From: Flammeovirgaceae bacterium
GTDB lineage: Bacteria; Bacteroidota; Bacteroidia; Cytophagales; Cyclobacteriaceae
Length of the DNA stretch: 5,795 nucleotides
Direction of reading: 5' to 3'
NCBI GenBank assembly: GCA_003229495.1
Contig: QIEB01000486.1
Location: forward strand, 1 to 5,795
Shown: positions 1 through 5,795 of the stretch, piece by piece
Layout: each line of letters begins with the position of its first letter
How positions within the stretch are numbered: the first letter of the stretch is position 1
Program-made: the position numbers and the translations under genes
The notes under the pieces: generated by a model
What the model was told of the DNA's origin: nothing
The model's input: the letters and a program-made list of their open reading frames with translations, nothing else
The model's database searches: none

Positions 1-152
1 GCAACTGAAAAGGATGGTGTTTTCTCATCGTGGAACGGGCAGCACGCCCAGAGGTTTTGACCCTTTCGCTTCAATGAGACAAAGTCTGAGATCACCTCCT
101 CGATATCAATTCTGGTCTTAATTTCTTCTATGGATGTCTGATTAATGCTCAA
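1..152 (-). CDS. dnaG: DNA primase DnaG, N-terminal part (cut by left window edge)
   Basis: DnaG makes the RNA primers for chromosome replication, acting with the replicative helicase at the fork. On the minus strand the 50 readable codons give a start MSINQTSIEEIKTRIDIEEV, followed by DFVSLKRKGQNLWACCPFH and DEKTPSFSV. This is the opening of the CHC2 zinc-binding domain: by family knowledge the Cys just before PFH (Cys38) and the His (His41) are the first two zinc ligands; the other two cysteines lie beyond the window. The family is usually about 600 residues or more, so most of the gene is missing. Start choice: an in-frame TGA lies at 161-159 and the only usual start codon between it and the conserved helix is TTG at 152-150, which puts the N-terminus where other DnaG proteins begin. 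No clear Shine-Dalgarno sequence is visible. It is divergent from mrp. Identity is near certain from the zinc-finger motif; the exact start is less so. Confidence 0.93.
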   Translation of the reverse strand, partial: MSINQTSIEEIKTRIDIEEVISDFVSLKRKGQNLWACCPFHDEKTPSFSV

Positions 153-191
153 GGTGGGTCAGTAATTATTAAACAGTATAGAAATGGGTTT

Positions 192-224
192 CAAAGATAA
201 TGCTTTTATTCTTGGGTGCCTCAA
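192..224 (-). promoter_or_regulatory. Putative Bacteroidota-type promoter for dnaG
   Basis: Read on the minus strand, TATCTTTG (199-192) matches the Bacteroidota -7 element TAnnTTTG exactly, and TTG (224-222) sits 22 bases upstream as a -33 element, at the long end of the usual spacing. Transcription would begin near 187, leaving a leader of about 35 bases before the TTG start at 152. This is a motif match only; there is no transcript evidence. No equally good plus-strand match was found for mrp: the nearest are TATTCTTG at 207-214 and TAATTTAG at 244-251, each with one mismatch and no well-placed -33 TTG. Confidence 0.5.
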
Positions 225-311
225 CTCACCCTATATCTATCTATAATTTAGTAATATTCCTTAAAAAGTAACTGATTAGAAGTAAATTACAGCTGTTGTT
301 AAAGCTATATT

Positions 312-1409
312 ATGGGCATATCCAGAGAAGCGGTTATTGAAGCACTTGGCACCGTTCAGGATCCTGATTTGAAGCAGGATCTTGTAAGTTTGAATATGGT
401 TAAGGATATTCAGATCCGGGACCAAAATATTCGTTTTACTATAGTACTGACCACGCCTGCCTGTCCACTGAAAGAAGTAATACGAAATTCCTGTGTGGAA
501 GCAATAGAAAAACTTGTGTCTGCCGATGCCAAAGTTGATATCGACATGACTAGTAGTGTTACTTCCGGTAGGGCTGATAATACCCCTTTACTTCCGGAAG
601 TAAAGAACATTATAGCAATTGCTTCCGGGAAAGGTGGTGTGGGAAAATCTACAGTTTCCGTCAATATGGCGGTTTCGCTGGCCAAAGCCGGGGCCAAAGT
701 AGGATTGATAGATGCCGATATCTTCGGACCTTCCATTCCAATTATGTTCAATTGCGCCCGGGAACAGCCTAGAATTGTCAAGAAAGGTGAAAAAAATCTA
801 ATCGTTCCCATAGAACAATATGGGGTAAAATTGCTTTCAATTGGATTTCTGACCCCTGCTGACAATGCGGTGATTTGGAGGGGACCTATGGCAAGTTCTG
901 CTTTGAAGCAGTTCATTGGTGATGCCGAATGGGGTGCCCTGGACTACTTGTTAGTAGATTTACCACCGGGAACCAGCGACATTCACCTTACACTGGTCCA
1001 GACAGTGCCAGTGACCGGCGCCGTTATTGTAACAACCCCGCAAAAAGTAGCATTGGCAGATGCCGGCAAAGCGCTGTCAATGTTCAAACAGCCCAATATT
1101 AATGTGCCCGTTTTGGGTATTGTTGAAAATATGGCGTATTTTATACCTCCGGAGTTACCTGAAAATAAGTACTTTATATTTGGAGAAAATGGTGGAAGGG
1201 AGTTTGCTAGTAAATATGATTTGCCTTTATTGGCCCAAATTCCTATCGAGGAACAGGTTAGAGAAAGTGGTGATATTGGGTATCCAATAGCTTTGAAAGA
1301 AGGCCCGGCAGGGTTGGCTTTCCAGGCATTGTCAGAGAACCTGGCTCGTGAAATTGCTATTAGAAATGCACAGTTTCCGCAATCGGAAAAAGTTGAAATT
1401 AAACTATAG
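312..1409 (+). CDS. mrp: Mrp/ApbC-family iron-sulfur carrier ATPase with N-terminal MIP18 (DUF59) domain
   Basis: A cytoplasmic P-loop ATPase of the Mrp/ApbC/NBP35 group, whose members bind and hand Fe-S clusters to target enzymes. The 365 residues are full length for the bacterial two-domain form. Residues about 4-80 are the MIP18/DUF59 domain, with the conserved Cys51 in TTPACPLKEV. The ATPase follows: deviant Walker A GKGGVGKST at 106-114, DADIFGPSIP at 134-143, a Walker B-like LLVDLPPGTSDIHL at 213-226, and VENMAYF at 271-277. Odd point: the CxxC that many Mrp proteins carry after the ENM motif is absent, the segment reading IPPELPENKYFIFG; only Cys51, Cys61 and Cys148 are present. I recall such a segment in other Bacteroidota Mrp proteins, so it is probably a lineage trait. 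Start: the in-frame TAA at 300-302 leaves ATG 312 as the first start, in an AT-rich leader without a clear ribosome site. The NifU-like gene follows after 14 bases, implying one operon. Annotation as 'chromosome partitioning ATPase' reflects ParA/MinD-fold similarity only. Confidence 0.95.
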   Translation: MGISREAVIEALGTVQDPDLKQDLVSLNMVKDIQIRDQNIRFTIVLTTPACPLKEVIRNSCVEAIEKLVSADAKVDIDMTSSVTSGRADNTPLLPEVKNIIAIASGKGGVGKSTVSVNMAVSLAKAGAKVGLIDADIFGPSIPIMFNCAREQPRIVKKGEKNLIVPIEQYGVKLLSIGFLTPADNAVIWRGPMASSALKQFIGDAEWGALDYLLVDLPPGTSDIHLTLVQTVPVTGAVIVTTPQKVALADAGKALSMFKQPNINVPVLGIVENMAYFIPPELPENKYFIFGENGGREFASKYDLPLLAQIPIEEQVRESGDIGYPIALKEGPAGLAFQALSENLAREIAIRNAQFPQSEKVEIKL

Positions 1410-1423
1410 GAAAACCAGATAGC

Positions 1424-1702
1424 ATGGAGTTGCTCAAGAGAATTGAACAGGCTTTGGACGCCATCCGGCCGTACCTGCGGACTGATGGTGGAGATGTTAA
1501 GCTATTGGAGGTAACAAAGGACAATGTCGTCCGAATCGAACTACTGGGTGCTTGTGGGGATTGTCCTATGTCCACCATGACTTTTAGAGCCGGAGTAGAA
1601 GAAGCCATCAAACGTGAGGTGCCAGAAATTGTGTCGGTGGAAGCTATCAATATTACTGCCTTTGATGACCCCAATGCCAAACTCCCTGAAAATTACCGGT
1701 AG
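1424..1702 (+). CDS. NifU C-terminal-domain (Nfu-type) iron-sulfur cluster scaffold/carrier
   Basis: A small cytoplasmic protein of 92 residues made almost entirely of the NifU C-terminal (Nfu) domain. These proteins bind a labile cluster, usually between two subunits, and pass it to apo-proteins. Visible hallmarks are the helix LDAIRPYLRTDGGDVKLLEV at 11-30 and the cluster motif GACGDCPMS at 43-51 with Cys44 and Cys47, followed by the helix TFRAGVEEAIKREVPEI. There is no IscU-like N-terminal domain and no A-type (degenerate HesB) domain as in E. coli NfuA, so this is the short stand-alone form. The ATG at 1424 gives the usual family N-terminus; a weak AGGA overlaps the mrp stop region, 12 bases or so upstream. 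The close spacing behind mrp suggests shared transcription, and a joint role (scaffold plus ATP-dependent carrier) is inferred from that pairing. Confidence 0.94.
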   Translation: MELLKRIEQALDAIRPYLRTDGGDVKLLEVTKDNVVRIELLGACGDCPMSTMTFRAGVEEAIKREVPEIVSVEAINITAFDDPNAKLPENYR

Positions 1703-1716
1703 CCTGGTGCATTTTA

Positions 1717-1745
1717 TTGCTTTTTGTCGTCCTGTACTATATTTC
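1717..1745 (+). promoter_or_regulatory. Possible Bacteroidota-type promoter for the secreted peptidase
   Basis: In the 69-base gap before the peptidase, TTG (1717-1719) is followed after 18 bases by TATATTTC (1738-1745), one mismatch from the -7 consensus TAnnTTTG. Spacing is good and transcription would begin near 1751, about 20 bases before the ATG. The region is AT-rich, so a chance match is possible. If real, the peptidase is transcribed separately from the mrp operon. No terminator hairpin is visible between the two genes. Confidence 0.35.
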
Positions 1746-1771
1746 TAATCCTAAGTAGTTTATCCCAATAA

Positions 1772-1840
1772 ATGGCAGCACGGTTCTTTTATCTGCTTTG
1801 TTGTTGCCTTACGTTTTCAACGATGGAAATGTTGGGTCAA
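1772..1840 (+). other. Signal peptide of the M43 peptidase
   Basis: Residues 1-23 have one Arg near the start, a hydrophobic core with three consecutive cysteines (FFYLLCCCLTF) and an end in LGQ, the usual shape of Sec signal peptides in Bacteroidota. The cysteines sit inside the core and are not followed by the spacing of a lipobox, so signal peptidase I rather than lipoprotein processing is inferred. The exact cleavage site is a guess. Confidence 0.8.
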
Positions 1841-4780
1841 AAATCTTGTGGTACAGTGACTTATCAGGAACAGTTGAAAGCAGCTCAATCCACCTATGAA
1901 ACCAAAGAAGCCTTTGAAATTTGGATGTCCAAAAAATTAAAGGAATATCGATCTATTAAAAGTAGAGTATCCGCAGCATCGGCCCTGAACCAGGTAATCA
2001 CTATTCCGGTGGTGGTGCACATCATACACAATGGGGAAGCGGTGGGCTCCGGCAGCAACCTGGAAGATAGTCGGGTAATTGAACAGATTCAAAGATTGAA
2101 TACAGATTTCAGACGCCAAAACGCAGATACGGTAAATACCCCTCCGGAATATTTGGCGGTTGCAGCTGATACTGAAATTGAATTTGTTTTGGCCAAACGT
2201 GACCCATACGGACTCCCTACCTCCGGAATTATCAGGGTACAAGGTAGCCGGCCAGTCTATGATCTGGTCCACAATACCGAACTAAAAGCACAAAGTTATT
2301 GGCCTGCTGAAGATTACCTGAATATTTGGGTGGTGCAACAGCAAGGCCTTCTTGGCTATGCACAATTTCCTGTATCTACACTTGGAGGATTGGAGATTGC
2401 CTCTGAAAACCGGTTGACCGACGGAGTAGTAATCGATACTGATTATTTTGGCAATAACCCTGGCCTTTCCCCTGAAAGCATTGGTAGGACCTGTACTCAT
2501 GAAGTTGGCCATTTCCTGGGCGTACGACACACCTGGGGTGATGGCGGATGTGGTGTTGACGACTTTTGCAGTGATACACCGCTGTCAAATAGCGGCAATT
2601 TCGGTTGCCCCGATGGGAATTCCTGCGGGAGTGATGATATGGTGGAAAACTATATGGATCTGACAGATGACCTTTGTATGAATCTGTTTACACTTTGTCA
2701 GAAAGACCGTATGGGAGTGGTCATGAGCAACAGTCCCCGCAGAGCCAGTTTAGTTAACAGCTCCGGTGCCTTACCTCCGGTTATGGTGGACAATGACGCC
2801 GGGGTCCGGGAAATAAGCATTCCCCTAAGTAATAGCTGCATGACTGATATAGTGCCCGCCGCGACCATTCAAAATACCGGGACCAACCAAGTAACCTCGT
2901 TCCAGGTCCAACTTTCGATTGACGACCTCCCGGTGGAAAACCAGCTGATAGTCAATAATCTGGCGGCCTTGGAAATTACTACTGTCAACTTCGGAAGTAT
3001 ACCGGCAACGGATATGATGAAAGTTGAAGTTTCGATTCTGGAAACCAATGGTGTAGCTGACGGAAACCCGGAAAATGACAAAAAAGACCTGTTGCTTAAT
3101 GCCAAGAACTTTGCTAACCTGCCTATCCTGGAGGATTTCCCTTCCCTGCCCCCAGCGTGGGATGTACGCAACGACGATAACAATATTACCTGGAATGTGG
3201 TTACCGCGCCCTCTGATAGTCCAGCGAATACTGCGGCACGAATAAATTTTTTCAGCTATGCCAATGCCAACGGTGAGTACGACTATCTGATTACACCTGC
3301 ACTTGACCTGACCACCTATACCGGGCTTTCGTTAGAATTTGACCTGGCTTATGCACCTTTCTCGTTCAGTGATAAGGACGGGCTTATTGTGGCAATTTCA
3401 GTTGATTGTGGCAACAACTTCCCTTTTCAAAATTATGTATTCCAAAAAGAAGGCCAGGAGCTGGCTACCGCCCCATTGAATGCAGGATCGTTCGTGCCAT
3501 CAGGCCGTAGTGAATGGCGTACCGAGATCATTAACCTGGACCAGTTTGCAGGGTCGGAACAGGTGAAAATTGCTTTTATAGGGGTCAACGATTTCGGCAA
3601 CAATTTATACCTGGACAATATCAATATTACCGGTACTCGAAAGCCCGATCTGGACCTGGCAATCGCAGCAATACCCCAACCAGCTATTGTGTCGTGTGAA
3701 AGCAATATTTCTCCTCAGGTAGTGGTCAGCAATACCGGTCTGAACCCTATTAGCAGCTTCCAATTGTCATATATTCTGGATTCGGGAGCATCGGATCAAT
3801 TTGAGTATAGCGGCCCCTTGATTGAAGCGGGAGCAAGCGCTTTGATATCATTCGCCGCTACCGAAGCAGGGACAGGGTCAAATAAAATATCAGTCTTCAT
3901 TGACCAGGTAGAAGGCCAGGGGGGTGATGGGCTGGTGGACAACAACACCATGGAGCAACCTTTCATTATTGATGGACAGCAGGACTTGGTCCCTAAGATC
4001 GAAACCTTTGAAATTCCATTGGAGTCCACGGATTGGCGATTTCTCAGTCTTGATGAATCCATATCTTGGGCGGTGACTGAAGCTGGTGGGGTCGGTAACC
4101 CTGGCAACCAGTCAGTCTTTGTTAATTTTTTCGGCTATGATGAAAGAGGGGCTATAGACTACCTGACCAGCCCTGTGTTGGATCTGGAGGGCACCATCAA
4201 CCCGATCATAACTTTTGATCTGGCTTATGCCGGCAGTATTAACTTTAACGATGGATTGTTGGTCCTTGCTTCTACAAACTGCGGTGTTAATTATAATGAC
4301 ACCCTATTTCAGGCCTTTGGAACAGAATTAGCCACGGTAACCAGCGGCAACACCGAATTTACTCCTGACGATCCCGCAGATTGGACTTTGCATAAAATCG
4401 ATCTTTCAATGTATGCAGGGCAATCAGGTATTCGACTGGCATTTGTAGGTATAAACGATTTTGGCAACAATCTATTTATCGACAACATTCAATTCTTTGT
4501 CTCGGACCGGACCACCAGTCTTGATCTGGATGAAAACCAGATGATCGTTTTCCCTAACCCGGCACAAGGCGATTTTTATTTGACTTTTAATCTGCTTGAA
4601 CGCTCCCCGGTAGACTTAAGAATAATTGATCCCATGGGAAGAATCGTATGGAACAGGCAGCTTTCCAACGTTCTCAATCAGACGTTTGGGGTACAACTGC
4701 CCCAGGCAAATGGGGTCTATATTTTGCTGGCCACTAGTCAGTCATTTGCAGCTACCAGAAGGATAATTTTAGTACAATAA
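1772..4780 (+). CDS. Secreted M43 (pappalysin/cytophagalysin-like) zinc metallopeptidase with duplicated accessory modules and T9SS type A sorting domain
   Basis: An exported zinc endopeptidase. Residues 1-23 form a signal peptide (MAARFFYLLCCCLTFSTMEM, then LGQ), probably cleaved after Gln23. A charged pro-segment opens with KSCGT (Cys26). The catalytic domain spans about 75-325: HEVGHFLGVRH at 243-253 supplies zinc ligands His243, His247 and His253 and catalytic Glu244; a Cys-rich loop follows (C260, C266, C279, C285) with SDTPL, then NYMD with the Met-turn Met295, and DDLCMNLFTLCQKDRM at 299-314. This layout is typical of family M43. Next come a CARDB-like beta domain (about 340-445), a cleaved-adhesin/MAM-like 'choice-of-anchor J' jelly roll (452-620), a second CARDB-like domain (624-735) and a second jelly roll (742-909). 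Residues 921-1002 are a type A T9SS sorting domain (FPNP, LRIIDPMGRIVW, NGVYILL, ending RRIILVQ), predicting outer-membrane passage and surface anchoring or release. The in-frame TAA at 1769-1771 fixes ATG 1772 as the first start. The substrate is unknown; characterised M43 members such as ulilysin and mirolysin cut beside basic residues, but that is not readable here. Confidence 0.95.
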   Translation: MAARFFYLLCCCLTFSTMEMLGQKSCGTVTYQEQLKAAQSTYETKEAFEIWMSKKLKEYRSIKSRVSAASALNQVITIPVVVHIIHNGEAVGSGSNLEDSRVIEQIQRLNTDFRRQNADTVNTPPEYLAVAADTEIEFVLAKRDPYGLPTSGIIRVQGSRPVYDLVHNTELKAQSYWPAEDYLNIWVVQQQGLLGYAQFPVSTLGGLEIASENRLTDGVVIDTDYFGNNPGLSPESIGRTCTHEVGHFLGVRHTWGDGGCGVDDFCSDTPLSNSGNFGCPDGNSCGSDDMVENYMDLTDDLCMNLFTLCQKDRMGVVMSNSPRRASLVNSSGALPPVMVDNDAGVREISIPLSNSCMTDIVPAATIQNTGTNQVTSFQVQLSIDDLPVENQLIVNNLAALEITTVNFGSIPATDMMKVEVSILETNGVADGNPENDKKDLLLNAKNFANLPILEDFPSLPPAWDVRNDDNNITWNVVTAPSDSPANTAARINFFSYANANGEYDYLITPALDLTTYTGLSLEFDLAYAPFSFSDKDGLIVAISVDCGNNFPFQNYVFQKEGQELATAPLNAGSFVPSGRSEWRTEIINLDQFAGSEQVKIAFIGVNDFGNNLYLDNINITGTRKPDLDLAIAAIPQPAIVSCESNISPQVVVSNTGLNPISSFQLSYILDSGASDQFEYSGPLIEAGASALISFAATEAGTGSNKISVFIDQVEGQGGDGLVDNNTMEQPFIIDGQQDLVPKIETFEIPLESTDWRFLSLDESISWAVTEAGGVGNPGNQSVFVNFFGYDERGAIDYLTSPVLDLEGTINPIITFDLAYAGSINFNDGLLVLASTNCGVNYNDTLFQAFGTELATVTSGNTEFTPDDPADWTLHKIDLSMYAGQSGIRLAFVGINDFGNNLFIDNIQFFVSDRTTSLDLDENQMIVFPNPAQGDFYLTFNLLERSPVDLRIIDPMGRIVWNRQLSNVLNQTFGVQLPQANGVYILLATSQSFAATRRIILVQ
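2789..3631 (+). repeat. First copy of duplicated CARDB-like + cleaved-adhesin/MAM-like module (protein-level repeat)
   Basis: Encodes peptidase residues 340-620. The first part has the CARDB-type pattern with a Cys, IQNTGTNQVTSFQVQLSID and NPENDKKDL. The second is the jelly-roll with EDFPSLPPAWDV, NFFSYANANGEYDYLITPAL, LEFDLAYA, GQELATAP and IGVNDFGNNLYLDNINI. It pairs motif by motif with the copy at 3641-4498. The resemblance is at protein level; the DNA has diverged well beyond a recent duplication. Confidence 0.82.
3641..4498 (+). repeat. Second copy of duplicated CARDB-like + cleaved-adhesin/MAM-like module (protein-level repeat)
   Basis: Encodes peptidase residues 624-909. Matching motifs in the same order: SCESNISPQVVVSNTG with SSFQLSYILD, then VDNNTMEQPF, IETFEIPLESTDWRF, VNFFGYDERGAIDYLTSPVL, ITFDLAYA, GTELATV and VGINDFGNNLFIDNIQF. 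The strongest agreement with the first copy is the closing GxNDFGNNLxxDNI motif. Such domains in secreted Bacteroidota proteins are thought to bind carbohydrate or stabilise the enzyme; no ligand can be assigned from sequence. Confidence 0.82.
4532..4777 (+). other. T9SS type A C-terminal sorting domain of the M43 peptidase
   Basis: Residues 921-1002 carry the type A pattern: MIVFPNPAQGDFYLTF, a beta strand with VDLRIIDPMGRIVW, then ANGVYILLAT and a basic terminus RRIILVQ. This domain directs proteins already in the periplasm through the type IX translocon and is usually removed on export. The translocon genes are not in the window, so a T9SS-competent host is inferred. Confidence 0.92.
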
Positions 4781-4834
4781 AACACTTTCACTTTTTTTTG
4801 CTTTTATTTGAGGGTACATAATTAATAGTTGAAT

Positions 4835-5795
4835 ATGTCCGGCAAACTGCAAGTGGGGCTATTATTTGGAGGTAAGTCTGTAGAACATGAAATCTCAATA
4901 AGGTCTGCAAGGAACGTCTTTAAGCATCTCGACCGTTCATATTTTGACCCTGTTCTTATCGGAATTACCAAAGAAGGACATTGGCACCTGGTTGAGGATA
5001 TTGATCAACCGATCGATTCTGCAGCTCCCCTTACTTTATCATTAGGTCATTCAAAACATTCCTTTGCTACTCTGGGTAACCAGGGAGGTACCGGGCCCCT
5101 GGACGTTATTTTTCCCGTGCTACATGGAACAGACGGGGAAGATGGCAGTATTCAGGGAATGCTACAAAGTGTAAATATTGCCTTTGCTGGTACTGGTGTA
5201 CTAGGCTCGTCAGTAGCCATGGATAAACTTATGAGCAAACAACTGTTAGTAAAAGAAGGTATTCCAACCAGCAAATTTGTGGCCATTACCGGTCAGGATT
5301 CGGTCTCCTATGAGCAATTGATTGATAGCATTGGTTTGCCCTTTATGGTCAAGCCCATATCATTAGGTTCCTCAGTAGGGATATCCAAGGTGGCAAGCCA
5401 GGAAGAATTTACCAAGGCATTAGCAGAGGCTTTGCAGTATGACCAGGGATTGTTAGCAGAGGAATTCATATCCGGTCGGGAGTTAGAGTGCGCTGTACTG
5501 GGAAATGCAGGGGCTAAAGCATCAGATCCCGGAGAAATCATAGTCAGTGCTCAGTATGAATTTTATACCTACCAAGCCAAGTATGAAGATCCCAATGCGG
5601 TAATAATTAAGATACCGGCAATATTGGATACTTCAATGGTAGAACAAATCAAAGATTTTTCATTGCGATCATACAAAGCGCTCAGATGTGAAGATTTTGC
5701 CAGAGTCGACCTCTTTTTGAAAGACGATCAGTCTATTTATATCAATGAAATCAATACCATACCAGGATTTACCGATTCAAGTATGTTTCCTTCTT
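4835..5795 (+). CDS. ddl: D-alanine--D-alanine ligase, N-terminal 320 codons (cut by right window edge)
   Basis: An ATP-grasp enzyme of the cytoplasm that joins two D-alanines to give the dipeptide end of the peptidoglycan precursor. Visible motifs: LLFGGKSVEHEISIRSA at 9-25 with Glu18 in the first D-Ala site, PVLHGTDGEDGSIQGML at 94-110, GSSVAMDK at 124-131, MVKPISLGSSVGISKV at 171-186 with the ATP-contacting Lys173 and the Ser-rich loop, EEFISGRELECAVLGN at 209-224, the omega loop EFYTYQAKYED at 242-252, and the metal-binding region ARVDLF with NEINTIPGFT at 304-313. Lys249-Tyr250 in the omega loop is the arrangement of D-Ala-D-Ala enzymes rather than the D-lactate ligases of vancomycin resistance. 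The long N-terminal half suggests the longer DdlA-like form; perhaps 35-50 residues are missing. ATG 4835 gives the normal N-terminus; an in-frame TAG lies at 4826-4828, leaving TTG 4829 as the only alternative. It stands 54 bases behind the peptidase and has no evident functional link to it. Confidence 0.96.
   Translation, partial: MSGKLQVGLLFGGKSVEHEISIRSARNVFKHLDRSYFDPVLIGITKEGHWHLVEDIDQPIDSAAPLTLSLGHSKHSFATLGNQGGTGPLDVIFPVLHGTDGEDGSIQGMLQSVNIAFAGTGVLGSSVAMDKLMSKQLLVKEGIPTSKFVAITGQDSVSYEQLIDSIGLPFMVKPISLGSSVGISKVASQEEFTKALAEALQYDQGLLAEEFISGRELECAVLGNAGAKASDPGEIIVSAQYEFYTYQAKYEDPNAVIIKIPAILDTSMVEQIKDFSLRSYKALRCEDFARVDLFLKDDQSIYINEINTIPGFTDSSMFPS

Noticed and set aside
2..121. Open plus-strand frame at the left edge that could be read as the last 39 codons of an upstream gene
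   Set aside because: It lies exactly opposite the DnaG zinc-finger start, and its translation matches no family I know, while the minus-strand reading carries a highly conserved primase motif. It is a shadow frame.
410..916. 168-codon minus-strand open frame inside mrp
   Set aside because: It is antisense to the MIP18 domain and Walker A region of mrp, has no recognisable motif, and mrp is clearly coding. The same reasoning disposes of the other frames opposite the NifU-like gene, the peptidase and ddl.
1249..1290. Possible partitioning (ParA/MinD) role for the P-loop ATPase
   Set aside because: The protein has the MIP18 domain and the Mrp-specific DLPPGTSD and ENM motifs, with an Fe-S partner gene next to it; the ParA likeness is only the shared fold.
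4790..4810. Rho-independent terminator after the peptidase
   Set aside because: There is a T run but no inverted repeat able to form a stem directly before it.
4835..5795. Van-type D-Ala-D-Lac ligase (glycopeptide resistance)
   Set aside because: The omega loop reads YQAKY with Lys-Tyr as in ordinary Ddl enzymes, and no vanH-, vanX- or vanRS-like neighbours are visible.
1..5795. Novel defence system, mobile element, CRISPR array or RNA gene
   Set aside because: All coding space is accounted for by recognisable families, gaps are short (159, 14, 69 and 54 bases), and no direct repeats, terminal inverted repeats, transposase motifs or tRNA-like cloverleaf were seen.

Overview
The window looks like a chromosomal, mostly housekeeping stretch from a member of the Bacteroidota, probably of the Cytophaga/Saprospira side of the phylum. 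Three things point there: a secreted M43 (cytophagalysin-like) metallopeptidase ending in a type A type IX secretion (T9SS) sorting domain, promoter-like sequences of the Bacteroidota TTG / TAnnTTTG form, and starts without strong Shine-Dalgarno sequences. The genus cannot be fixed from the sequence alone.

Layout. Positions 1-152, minus strand: the first 50 codons of DNA primase DnaG, running off the left edge; it is short and starts at TTG, so it is easily missed. Positions 153-311: a divergent intergenic region with a good dnaG promoter candidate reading left. Positions 312-1409 and 1424-1702, plus strand: an iron-sulfur pair 14 bases apart, an Mrp/ApbC-type P-loop ATPase with an N-terminal MIP18 (DUF59) domain and a stand-alone NifU C-terminal-domain protein with the CxxC cluster site. 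Positions 1703-1771: a short gap with a weaker promoter candidate. Positions 1772-4780: a 1002-residue secreted multidomain metallopeptidase with a tandem duplication of a CARDB-like plus cleaved-adhesin/MAM-like module before its sorting tail. Positions 4781-4834: a short AT-rich gap. Positions 4835-5795: D-alanine--D-alanine ligase, cut by the right edge after 320 codons.

How the genes relate. Mrp and the NifU-like protein almost certainly share a transcript and act together in Fe-S cluster assembly or transfer. The peptidase is an independent export substrate. DnaG (replication) and Ddl (peptidoglycan precursor synthesis) are ordinary core genes. I see no mobile element, tRNA or rRNA, CRISPR array or defence system, and no undescribed system. 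The points most worth a second look are the loss of the usual C-terminal CxxC in Mrp, the TTG-started divergent dnaG, and the duplicated accessory module plus putative cysteine switch in the peptidase.
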